This document shows positions 1 through 6,347 of a stretch of DNA of 12,865 nucleotides, in pieces (the first letter of the stretch is position 1; the number at the start of each line of letters is the position of its first letter). A program made the position numbers and the translations under genes. The DNA is taken from assembly GCA_002506085.1 (NCBI GenBank), contig DAWV01000024.1, positions 3,013-15,877 of the forward strand, given 5' to 3'. The notes beneath the pieces were generated by a model. It did not search any database, had not been told where the DNA came from, and worked only from the letters and a program-made list of their open reading frames with translations. This DNA comes from Methanocorpusculaceae archaeon UBA425. Lineage in GTDB: Archaea; Halobacteriota; Methanomicrobia; Methanomicrobiales; Methanocorpusculaceae.

Positions 1-120
1 CATCCTGCTCCCGGCAAACCCGTTGAAGAATATGTGACCAAAAGAAAGGCAAAGTCAGGGTGGGAAAGCGAGCGAAGCGAGTCGGAGAGCAAATCTTTGA
101 TTTGTGAACAATCATCCTGA
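1..120 (+). CDS. Possible C-terminal end of a truncated plus-strand gene (unidentified)
   Basis: Frame 1 is open from the first base to a TGA at 118-120 and would encode 39 residues, beginning HPAPGKPVEEYVTKRKAK. That first half looks like ordinary protein. The second half (from about residue 22, rich in Glu, Ser and Arg) is encoded by the repeat and hairpin element at 66-107, so the element seems to supply the end of the reading frame. I do not recognise the family and the start lies outside the window. It may equally be an open frame by chance, because only 120 bases are visible. If real, it converges with the minus-strand aldolase gene. Confidence 0.4.
   Translation, partial: HPAPGKPVEEYVTKRKAKSGWESERSESESKSLICEQSS
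66..107 (+). repeat. Dispersed repeat plus hairpin element, copy E1
   Basis: Bases 66-89 are identical over 24 bases to 11533-11556 (core GCGAAGCGAGTCGGAGAG). They run directly into a hairpin, CAAATC (90-95), TTT, GATTTG (99-104), flanked by GAG on the left and TGA on the right. G89 and T105 add a G-U pair. It belongs to the hairpin family described at 1769, 2011, 2043, 11510 and 11554. Confidence 0.75.
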
Positions 121-166
121 TTCTTTTTTACAACTGAAAGTAAATGGACCACGAGTAATGTTGATT

Positions 167-197
167 TGCGGGTGTACTGGAACCACATACACCCGCA
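167..197. repeat. Strong inverted repeat in the 3' intergenic region
   Basis: A perfect 10-bp stem (TGCGGGTGTA at 167-176 with TACACCCGCA at 188-197) closes an 11-base loop. No T tract follows on the plus strand. On the minus strand it lies just beyond the T tracts that follow the aldolase gene. It may terminate the plus-strand gene ending at 120 or shield an mRNA 3' end; nothing here decides between these. Confidence 0.6.
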
Positions 198-199
198 CG

Positions 200-229
200 A
201 AAAAAAGATAATACGATAAAAAATAAAAA
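200..229 (-). terminator. Oligo-T terminator of the aldolase gene
   Basis: Read on the minus strand, three T runs of 5, 6 and 7 (complements of the A runs at 225-229, 218-223 and 200-206) begin 16 bases after the aldolase stop codon. Archaeal RNA polymerase stops at such oligo-T clusters without needing a hairpin. Confidence 0.6.
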
Positions 230-244
230 GAGGAATTTTCCCGA

Positions 245-1147
245 TTACTTCAGAATCGCGAGTGCCTCATCGACACTCTTCCCCTCGACCGTAATTGCAT
301 AAATCGCATTACAGAACTTCACCGCTTCACGGAGAGGCTTCTGGTGAATATTTCTGCCGGTCGCATTCCCCGACGCTCCGCCGATATGAATCTGATCATA
401 CAGCTCTCTCAGGAACTTCTCCTCCGACGTCGTCGACCCGCCCGCACAGACGACCTTCGTCCGGCCTGCCGCACGAACAGCCTCCTTCAGCATCTCCGGC
501 GAAGACTGCCCATCCTTTTTCGGGGCATTCACCTTCACGAAATCACTGCCGAGACATGCCGCAACACCTGCCGCTCCGGCGATTAAATGCGGATCCTTCT
601 CATTTGACACAGCTTTCCCGCGGGGATAAATCCACATCACGGTAACAAGCCCGTGGAAATGTGCCTCATTGATAATCTGGGCGGCTTCGGCAAACATATC
701 TGCCTCATTCTCGCTCCCGAGATAAATCGTATAACCAACAGCAGCGATTTTGAGATTATACTCTCCGGCGACCTCGGTAATCTGGTCAACCGTCCATAGC
801 TGCGGGGAAACAGGGTCCTTCTGGGAAACATTGACCAGATGGGACTTCGAGTTCAGCTTCACGAGATAGGGGACCTCCGGATAATCTTCGGCATACCGGA
901 CAATCAGACCCAGCTGGGCTGCGAGAACCCCGACCTTACCCATAGACGCAATGCGGAACAGATGTTCGGGGTCCCCGTCATCTTCCGAAATCTCTGCTCC
1001 GTAAAAATCATCATTCAGGTGCTCTATTTTCTGATCTCCGGCAAAAAGCATCAGCCGGCCTGAACCGCCGGTAATCAGATTATAATTGGCAATATAGGTA
1101 TCCCGCATTTCCTTCGGGACGTCAAGAGGGACTTTGACATCATACAT
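245..1147 (-). CDS. Class I fructose-bisphosphate aldolase (archaeal type)
   Basis: It probably interconverts fructose 1,6-bisphosphate with dihydroxyacetone phosphate and glyceraldehyde 3-phosphate, mainly for gluconeogenesis in a methanogen. The 300-residue protein fits the DeoC/FbaB (DhnA-like) TIM-barrel family. Visible signatures are LMLFAGDQKIEHLNDDFYG (residues 32-50), YPRG (174-177), the presumed Schiff-base lysine K205 in DFVKVNAP, and glycine-rich phosphate-binding loops near 236 and 256-264 (IGGASGNATGRN). I start it at ATG 1147 (MYDVKVPLDVP), where family members begin as I recall. An in-frame TTG at 1174 would add nine residues, and neither start has a good Shine-Dalgarno. A TATA-like CTTTATGA near 1200 would put a transcript start close to the TTG, so the start remains open. 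It lies 52 bases after the maturation protease stop. T-rich terminator at 200-229. A related Schiff-base aldolase specificity is possible. Confidence 0.88.
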   Translation of the reverse strand: MYDVKVPLDVPKEMRDTYIANYNLITGGSGRLMLFAGDQKIEHLNDDFYGAEISEDDGDPEHLFRIASMGKVGVLAAQLGLIVRYAEDYPEVPYLVKLNSKSHLVNVSQKDPVSPQLWTVDQITEVAGEYNLKIAAVGYTIYLGSENEADMFAEAAQIINEAHFHGLVTVMWIYPRGKAVSNEKDPHLIAGAAGVAACLGSDFVKVNAPKKDGQSSPEMLKEAVRAAGRTKVVCAGGSTTSEEKFLRELYDQIHIGGASGNATGRNIHQKPLREAVKFCNAIYAITVEGKSVDEALAILK

Positions 1148-1199
1148 AAGTGATTTAGTATTGTTCTTCGGCAATGATTAACTTTATCTTAGCGTCAAA

Positions 1200-1643
1200 T
1201 CATAAAGCAGGGATTATCGCAAGGTTTTTTTCGGCAATAATGGAAGAAAGCTCGTTTATTGACGAAAAAACCGAATCGCTCAATGTTTCCCCGAAGGCAA
1301 GGCTCTCCGGCTGGATACCGATTATGATGATTTTTTGCGAAACTCCGGCTAAAAAATCCACGAGATGATAGAGCGGAAGCATATGGGTGCCGACTGCGGT
1401 GTCATGGATTTTTTCGGGCGGGATTATCCGGACAGAGCCGGGAGAAAGTCCCATTTCCGCGGCGTCTGCGATGATTAGGAGGTCCGGTGCGAGACGGCGC
1501 ACGTTTCCGGTGAAGTTTTCCGGGGCTGTGCCGCAGTTGAATGCGGCGATTTCCGGGTTTCCGGATAAGAGGTCGGCGAGGTAGGGTCCGGCTCCGTCGT
1601 CGGAGTGAAGGGAGTTTCCGATACCGAGAAGAACGATAGTCAT
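1200..1643 (-). CDS. hycI: Hydrogenase maturation protease, HycI type
   Basis: This is a nickel-dependent endopeptidase that removes the C-terminal extension of a [NiFe]-hydrogenase large subunit once the metal centre is in place. The 147-residue protein begins with LLGIGNSLHSDDGAG. D16, D60 (in IIADAAEMG) and H87 (in GTHMLPL) match the three nickel-binding positions of the HycI/HybD family, and the GTAPENFTG stretch (38-46) resembles HycI more than HyaD or HybD. Length is normal (about 145-165). The ATG at 1643 follows GGAG with a 5-base spacer. The same GGAGAATTCATG string recurs after the intact tRNA at 1828-1839, so the gene start was part of a local duplication. A TATA-like TTGTATAATG lies at about 1693-1702. 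No hydrogenase structural gene is in the window, so the partner is unknown. Confidence 0.9.
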   Translation of the reverse strand: MTIVLLGIGNSLHSDDGAGPYLADLLSGNPEIAAFNCGTAPENFTGNVRRLAPDLLIIADAAEMGLSPGSVRIIPPEKIHDTAVGTHMLPLYHLVDFLAGVSQKIIIIGIQPESLAFGETLSDSVFSSINELSSIIAEKNLAIIPAL

Positions 1644-1648
1644 GAATT

Positions 1649-1683
1649 CTCCGAAAAAACAGGATTGAAACCGGATTTAGGCG
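1649..1683 (-). pseudogene. tRNA-Gly 3'-half relic, copy 3 (most decayed)
   Basis: On the minus strand this reads CGCCTAAATCCGGTTTC, then AATCCTG, a T run and CGGAG. It matches the 3' anticodon strand, T arm and downstream spacer of the intact tRNA-Gly, with the distal T arm and the acceptor strand lost. The end of the unit now supplies the ribosome binding site of the hydrogenase maturation gene. Confidence 0.6.
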
Positions 1684-1705
1684 ATAAACAAAACATTATA
1701 CAACA

Positions 1706-1813
1706 CTCCGAAAAAACAGGATGCATCGACCGGGACTCACATGGGAGCCGAAAAGAGGCTCACATGTTGAGCAAGCGGGCTTTGCCCGCTTGCGATTGAA
1801 CCCGGGTTTAGGC
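1706..1813 (-). pseudogene. tRNA-Gly 3'-half relic, copy 2, interrupted in the T loop
   Basis: On the minus strand 1813-1798 reads GCCTAAACCCGGGTTC. After a 59-bp insertion the sequence resumes at 1738 with GAGTCCCGGTCGATGCAT, followed by a T-rich spacer and CGGAG. Joined, the two parts reproduce the T arm, 3' acceptor strand and downstream spacer of the intact tRNA with one obvious change. The 5' half (acceptor, D arm, anticodon) is missing, so it cannot be a working tRNA. Confidence 0.75.
1739..1797. repeat. 59-bp double-hairpin insertion inside the tRNA-Gly relic (contains copy E2)
   Basis: The insertion is bounded by exact alignment of both flanks to the intact tRNA. It is two hairpins end to end. 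The first has an 11-bp stem with one mismatch (ACATGGGAGCC at 1739-1749 with GGCTCACATGT at 1757-1767). The second is copy E2 of the dispersed family, a perfect 10-bp stem (GCAAGCGGGC at 1771-1780 with GCCCGCTTGC at 1784-1793) and a TTT loop, flanked by GAG and GA. I see no target-site duplication and no coding capacity. Confidence 0.7.
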
Positions 1814-1849
1814 AGCAGAAATAATACCATGAATTCTCCAAAAACAAGA

Positions 1850-1921
1850 TGCATCGACCGGGACTCGAACCCGAGTTTAGGCGTTGGCAACGCCTAGTGA
1901 TAACCACTACACTATCGATGC
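1850..1921 (-). tRNA. tRNA-Gly (anticodon GCC)
   Basis: On the minus strand the gene runs from GCATCGA to TCGATGC, a perfect 7-bp acceptor stem, plus discriminator A at 1850. The anticodon stem AGGCG/CGCCT encloses the loop TTGCCAA, giving anticodon GCC. The T arm is CTCGG, loop TTCGAGT, CCGGT-like, with the standard GTTCGAGTC, and the D arm contains AGTGGTTATCAC. There is no intron. The genomic sequence after the discriminator is TCTTG, so CCA must be added enzymatically. Two decayed copies of its 3' half follow downstream. Confidence 0.95.
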
Positions 1922-1947
1922 TTGCACTAATAACAAGGGCGTAGAAA

Positions 1948-1957
1948 CATTAAAAAC
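1948..1957 (-). promoter_or_regulatory. Probable TATA box of the tRNA-Gly gene
   Basis: The minus strand reads GTTTTTAATG here, centred about 32 bases before the first base of the tRNA. This is the spacing expected for an archaeal TATA box with a short 5' leader on the precursor. Confidence 0.45.
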
Positions 1958-2010
1958 ATTGCGATTCATCCCCCGAAAAAGAGGAGAGAGAGGATATATC
2001 ATCGACCCGA

Positions 2011-2074
2011 TCGCAAGTCCGATGACTTGCTCAACGACTGAGTCGCAAGTCTGATAACTTGCTCAGCGACTTAG
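2011..2074 (-). repeat. Two tandem 32-bp hairpin repeats (copies E3 and E4)
   Basis: Bases 2011-2042 and 2043-2074 are two copies of a 32-bp unit with four differences. Read on the minus strand each carries GAG, a 7-bp stem and CGA: GCAAGTC, loop ATCG, GACTTGC in E3 (2013-2030), and GCAAGTT, loop ATCA, GACTTGC in E4 (2045-2062), the last pair being U-G. They lie just beyond the trmJ stop codon and would form consecutive hairpins at the mRNA 3' end, so they may act in termination or mRNA protection. Confidence 0.7.
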
Positions 2075-2115
2075 TCACTTCGTTCCCGCGTCGGGTCACT
2101 TCGTTTCCGCGTCGT
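2075..2115 (-). repeat. Tandem duplication of the trmJ 3' end
   Basis: Bases 2096-2115 encode the last codons of trmJ (Asp-Ala-Glu-Thr-Lys-stop). The adjacent 2075-2095 repeats the same about 20 bases, and if read in the same relative frame would encode Asp-Ala-Gly-Thr-Lys-stop. It lies outside the gene and directly joins the hairpin repeats, so the end of the coding region appears to be part of the repeat array. Confidence 0.65.
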
Positions 2116-2860
2116 TATCGTTGTCGTCGTTATCGGTCTCTATTTCATCCGACTCATACGACTTCCCCGGATTATTCAGTTTCCACTCAGTTCTCCGGAG
2201 AATCCCGTGGAACGTACTAGCCTCGCGAATCGTAAGCTTCGTTCTCCCGAGCACCCTCTTCGCAAGAAGAACCGTCGTCTCCCGCTTCTCGATAGGATGC
2301 TCAATCTCCCCGAGAAACCTCGCGAGATGTGCATACAGCGCATCCATCTCCGTCTTACTTGCAAGAAGATATTCCCCGCGCTGAAGATGGGCAAGCTCAT
2401 AGCAGACCACCCCCACCGCGTGGGAAATATTCAGAATCGGATAATCGGGATTCGTCGGAATCGTACAGACAATATCGCACTTCGCAATCTCCTCATTATT
2501 CAGCCCCCAGTTTTCCCTCCCGAACAGAATGGAAATCCGTCCATTCACATCCTTAATCATATCACGAAGCTCGGCAACCGAATAATACGGCATCCGGGTC
2601 GGATTCGAAACCGTAAACGACAAACCCCCCGTCGTCGCAATCGTAAGATCGCTTCGCGCAAACACCTCATCAAGCGAAATCCGCTCGGCATTCTCCAGAA
2701 CATCCTTCGCATGGGAAGCACGCGCCTGACACTCCATCGTCATCTTCGGCGGATTCACGAGAACCATATGATAAAAACCGAAGTTCTTCATCACCCTGGC
2801 GGCAAACCCGATATTCCCCTCGTACAGAGGTTCCACCAGCACAATATCAATCTGCGGCAT
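2096..2860 (-). CDS. trmJ: tRNA 2'-O-methyltransferase, TrmJ-like (SPOUT family)
   Basis: It probably methylates the 2'-OH of nucleotide 32 in tRNA anticodon loops using S-adenosylmethionine. The 254-residue protein shows the three SpoU/TrmH motifs in order: EPLYEGNIGFAARVMKNFG (10-28) with the catalytic Arg at 22, ILFGRENWGLNNEE (111-124), and IPTNPDYPILNISHAVGVV (134-152), which form the trefoil-knot AdoMet site and dimer face. The helical region to about residue 225 resembles the TrmJ C-terminal domain. The tail after residue 232 is strongly acidic, apparently disordered, and ends in the duplicated repeat. ATG 2860 overlaps the stop of the preceding synthase by one base (TAATG), so it is the last gene of the operon. 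Substrate position 32 is inferred from the family; another tRNA ribose methylation is possible. Confidence 0.87.
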   Translation of the reverse strand: MPQIDIVLVEPLYEGNIGFAARVMKNFGFYHMVLVNPPKMTMECQARASHAKDVLENAERISLDEVFARSDLTIATTGGLSFTVSNPTRMPYYSVAELRDMIKDVNGRISILFGRENWGLNNEEIAKCDIVCTIPTNPDYPILNISHAVGVVCYELAHLQRGEYLLASKTEMDALYAHLARFLGEIEHPIEKRETTVLLAKRVLGRTKLTIREASTFHGILRRTEWKLNNPGKSYESDEIETDNDDNDNDAETK

Positions 2861-3543
2861 TATTGAACAGCCTTCACAGTTTCCTTAAGAACCGCCGGTC
2901 CCGCCTCATACACCGCGTTCCCCACGATAATCGTATCAGCATACTGGCCCATCTCCGCCGCTTTCGCACCCGAATTAATCCCTCCGCCGTAGAAAACCCT
3001 GGTCTTCGACACCGACTCGGACACAACCCTCGTAACCTCGGGATTACCATACATTCCGCTGTATTCGATATAGAAAACCGGCATAGAATAATATTTCTCC
3101 GCGATTACCGCGTAAGCTGCGACCTCCGCCGGAGAAAGCCCGCACGCAGCATGCGTAAGTTTCCCGACTGACGAATCCGGATTCAGAACAACATATGCCT
3201 CGGGAACCACTTTATCCCACTCAATCGTCTCCGTCAGAGCCCATTCCTTATGAAGCCCGGTAATAAACACCGGATGACCCGCATTGAACACGCTAGGGAC
3301 AAACACATAATCTATCCCCTCGAAACGGGCACAGGACGGCGTTGCCGGCTCAACCGTCACCGGCAGTCCCGCATCGCGGACATTATCATAAAGGAGAGCA
3401 AGATTCTCCGGCGTTACATCCAGCGTCCCGGAAAGCATCAAAGCATCCGTTTCACTTGCGGCAATCTCGATAATAGCCTCTTTGGAAATAGCCTTATCCG
3501 GGTCAAGTTTCGTTATATGACGCCAGGTCTGCCATGCTTTCAT
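2860..3543 (-). CDS. Geranylgeranylglyceryl phosphate synthase
   Basis: It joins geranylgeranyl diphosphate to sn-glycerol 1-phosphate, making the first ether bond of archaeal membrane lipids. The 227-residue protein is a PcrB/GGGPS TIM barrel of usual length. Signatures are the N-terminal WRHITKLDPDK (7-17), VEPATPS (64-70), FVPSVFNAGHPVFITGLH (81-98), YIEYSGMYG (158-166) for the glycerol phosphate and diphosphate site, YGGGINSG (185-192) and ADTIIVGNAVYE (202-213) for phosphate binding. The start at 3543 overlaps the topA stop by four bases (ATGA), and AAGGT lies seven bases upstream. Heptaprenylglyceryl phosphate synthase of bacteria is the closest alternative but is unlikely in this archaeal setting. 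Confidence 0.93.
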   Translation of the reverse strand: MKAWQTWRHITKLDPDKAISKEAIIEIAASETDALMLSGTLDVTPENLALLYDNVRDAGLPVTVEPATPSCARFEGIDYVFVPSVFNAGHPVFITGLHKEWALTETIEWDKVVPEAYVVLNPDSSVGKLTHAACGLSPAEVAAYAVIAEKYYSMPVFYIEYSGMYGNPEVTRVVSESVSKTRVFYGGGINSGAKAAEMGQYADTIIVGNAVYEAGPAVLKETVKAVQ

Positions 3544-6344
3544 TCACTTACCTTCTTTGCATACTTCTGCAATTCTGAAATCTGTTTAACATCAATACCG
3601 GTGACTTTCGCAAGCATCTTCGCATCTGCCTTCGCCAGCTGAGCCGGACGGTAGACACCCGCCAGTGCCAGAGGAATGAGAACATCCTCCCCGGCCTTTT
3701 CCCGGAGAGGAGCGATTCCCTCCTCGAACGCTGCCTTGCTGATCTTCTCGGGACAGGGGCGGCAGAGTTTTTCCGCGACGAGTTTCTGGTGATTACAGAT
3801 TGTCGTCACCGAAACTCCGGTCGCAAGGGAAACTCCTGCCGGATGAACCGCGATAAACTTTTCAGGGTCGCCGAGTCCGGCATTCACATACTTCTTAAGA
3901 GTAATCGCCGGAACACCGTACTCCTTCATTTTCGCGGCATCAATCATATTCTTTGCGTCAGTGACAAGAGACGCGGCTTCTGCTTCGCTGAGCTTCGCCT
4001 CCAGTAAATCTCCCGGATTCGCTTTGGCAAGAGCCTCGATATCTGTCACGCCCATCGAAATCAGCGCTGTGCTTACCTTAGAGTGACCCCGTCCCCGTCT
4101 CGGAACGACATGGGCGGAGATGAACTTTTTCATCTCGGTCCGCTTTTTCAGGAGTCCCAGAACTCCCTGGGCATCAAAGATGTATTTCTCTGCGGCAGAA
4201 CGGCTCAGTCCGAATATTTGTGATAATGGTACCGGACCCTGGGAGATAAGTTCAGAGATTGTATAGATGTGGGCGGCGTTCAGTTTCTTAATCCCTTCCG
4301 CCGTCATGCCCGGAATGAGCATGAAGGCGTCGGAATTGGTTTTAATGTGGGAACAGAGAGGACAGCCGATTTTCCAGGCAGGAGCTCCTTTCCGGAGCAG
4401 CTGGACATGGTTCAGTTTGTGCTCTTCGCACACCTCGTCCATCTTGACGGCATTTCCCCAGGTCGCCGGGGGAAGACCGGCATTGAATGTACAGTCAGGA
4501 TACCCCGAGCAGCCGATAAACTGGGAACTGCCGACCCGCTTTATCTGGAGAGGCTTCCCGCATACCGGGCACGGACCGATAATCTGTTCCTCGCGGGTAC
4601 GTTCCATCAGACCATGTCCGATGGCGTCCTGGTTCTTCTCGAGATCATCGAAGATGCCGGCGAGCATTTTCCGGGACTCGGAAAGAACAGCCTCCATGGG
4701 TTTTTTCCCGGCGGCAATATCGCCCATATGCTCTTCAAGGGTCTTCGTCATTGTGGGCTCGGTAATTGTGCCGGCGAAGTGTTCGAGAGATTCCGTGACC
4801 GCACGACCGACGATAGTCGGTTTCATCGGGTTGCCTTCAATGTATTTTCTGCCGGCAAGTTTGCTGATGACCTCATGCCGGGTACTTTTCGTGCCAAGAC
4901 CAAGCTCTTCCATCCGCTGGATGAGCCGGCTCTGGGTATAACGTGCCGGAGGCTGGGTCTCTTTCTCCTCTGAGTTTTTCGAGAGAAGCGGCAGGGTTTC
5001 GCCGACAGTGAAGACCGGGAGAATGTTCTCTTCCGCTTTGCTGTAGGGATAAACGCCCCGCCAGCCGGCTTCGAGAATCCGCCCGCCCGTTATCGTGTAG
5101 GGTTCAGCCGATGCGGACATATTGACCTTCATGGTTTCCCATTCGGCATCTATACAGATTGTTGCAAAAAATCTCCGGACAATGAACTCATAGAGTTTCC
5201 AGGAGACATCATCGCCGATGTCTTCTCTTGCTGCAAGCGAGGTCGGGTAGATTGGCGGGTGGTCGGTCGTCTCTTTCTTGCCGCGGGTCGGAACATCACG
5301 CATATGCTCTTTTACATAGCGGGCATCTCCTGCAAATGCTCCGTGAGAGAAGATCTTCAGATGTTCGGCAATCTTCAGGCTTTTCGGATAGGTGGTATTG
5401 TCCGTTCTCGGATATGAGATGAATCCCCGCATGTAGAGGTCTTCTGCCCGGTTCATCGCATAGGATGCCGAGATACCGAGACGGCCGGCACCGACGATTA
5501 ACGCCGTCGTATCAAGCGGCGCCGGGGCACGGTCGATTTTGTGACCGGTGATGACCTCGGTTACGATAAGAGGGGATTTCGTCGCATCGTATGCGGCTTT
5601 TGCCTCCGCTGAATCCGTAAACCTTCCATGGACATGGCGGGCTTCGAGTTCGGCCCCGTCTTTTTTTGTGACGAGGGTGAGAACCCAGTACAGGGTCGGG
5701 ACGAATGCCTCGATTTCCCGTTCCCGGTCCACAATCATTGCGAGGGTCGGGCTCTGCACACGACCGACGGAAAGAATGCTGTCTGCCCCGCGGTGGGCGG
5801 TAATCGAGAGGAAACGGGTAAGCGATGCTCCCCAGACAAGGTCGATGATCTGTCTGGATTCGCCGGCTGAAGCCAGATTGAAATCCAGAGGGGTCGCCTC
5901 GCTGATTGCTTTGATGATTTCTTCTCTGGTGATTGCGGAGAATCGTGCCCTGTCAATGACGACCTTCGTGTTCACGGCACGGATAAGCTCGAGAGCTTCC
6001 TTTCCGATAAGTTCTCCCTCGGTATCATAGTCGGTCGCAATGGTAACGCGGGTCGCCTTGCGGGAGAATTTCTGCAGAAGCCCGACGATTTTCTTCTCGG
6101 TCGGGATTTTGATGATGTCGGCGTCAATGAGAGAACGGGGAGGATGGTCGGCACTCCGCCAGTTTTTGTATCCATCTATGAAGTCGACTTCGACGACGTG
6201 ACCGCGGAGACCCATGACAATCGTATCATCGAAGATGTAATGGGTCGCGGCTCCGTCCTTGACTGCCTGGACTTTTTCTTTGCCGGAAAGAAATGCAGCG
6301 ATACGCTCGGCAACAATGTTCTTTTCGGCTATTATGAGGTGCAT
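3540..6344 (-). CDS. topA: DNA topoisomerase I (type IA) with zinc fingers and long helix-hairpin-helix tail
   Basis: It relaxes negatively supercoiled DNA by transient cleavage of one strand through a 5'-phosphotyrosine. The protein has 934 residues. The N-terminal Toprim domain carries E7 and the acidic DYDTEGE (105-111). The active tyrosine is Y311 in GFISYPRTDN, and RQIIDLVWGASLTR (164-177) and SVGRVQSPTLAMI (192-204) are typical. A C4 zinc finger spans C592, C595, C612 and C618, and a second likely finger uses C639, H642, C661 and C664. From about 675 to the end there is no catalytic domain; instead several helix-hairpin-helix-like units recur (near 678-702, 760-785, 808-835 and 890-925), probably for DNA binding. 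The ATG follows the gatB stop by three bases with GGAG upstream. No reverse gyrase helicase domain is present. Confidence 0.95.
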   Translation of the reverse strand: MHLIIAEKNIVAERIAAFLSGKEKVQAVKDGAATHYIFDDTIVMGLRGHVVEVDFIDGYKNWRSADHPPRSLIDADIIKIPTEKKIVGLLQKFSRKATRVTIATDYDTEGELIGKEALELIRAVNTKVVIDRARFSAITREEIIKAISEATPLDFNLASAGESRQIIDLVWGASLTRFLSITAHRGADSILSVGRVQSPTLAMIVDREREIEAFVPTLYWVLTLVTKKDGAELEARHVHGRFTDSAEAKAAYDATKSPLIVTEVITGHKIDRAPAPLDTTALIVGAGRLGISASYAMNRAEDLYMRGFISYPRTDNTTYPKSLKIAEHLKIFSHGAFAGDARYVKEHMRDVPTRGKKETTDHPPIYPTSLAAREDIGDDVSWKLYEFIVRRFFATICIDAEWETMKVNMSASAEPYTITGGRILEAGWRGVYPYSKAEENILPVFTVGETLPLLSKNSEEKETQPPARYTQSRLIQRMEELGLGTKSTRHEVISKLAGRKYIEGNPMKPTIVGRAVTESLEHFAGTITEPTMTKTLEEHMGDIAAGKKPMEAVLSESRKMLAGIFDDLEKNQDAIGHGLMERTREEQIIGPCPVCGKPLQIKRVGSSQFIGCSGYPDCTFNAGLPPATWGNAVKMDEVCEEHKLNHVQLLRKGAPAWKIGCPLCSHIKTNSDAFMLIPGMTAEGIKKLNAAHIYTISELISQGPVPLSQIFGLSRSAAEKYIFDAQGVLGLLKKRTEMKKFISAHVVPRRGRGHSKVSTALISMGVTDIEALAKANPGDLLEAKLSEAEAASLVTDAKNMIDAAKMKEYGVPAITLKKYVNAGLGDPEKFIAVHPAGVSLATGVSVTTICNHQKLVAEKLCRPCPEKISKAAFEEGIAPLREKAGEDVLIPLALAGVYRPAQLAKADAKMLAKVTGIDVKQISELQKYAKKVSE

Positions 6345-6347
6345 TAT

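Noticed and set aside
2011..2115. CRISPR-like array
   Set aside because: The units are directly adjacent with no variable spacers, only two copies each, and no cas genes are present.
4267..4973. Long plus-strand open frames opposite topA
   Set aside because: They are antisense shadows of a well-supported type IA topoisomerase and have no recognisable domain or start signal.
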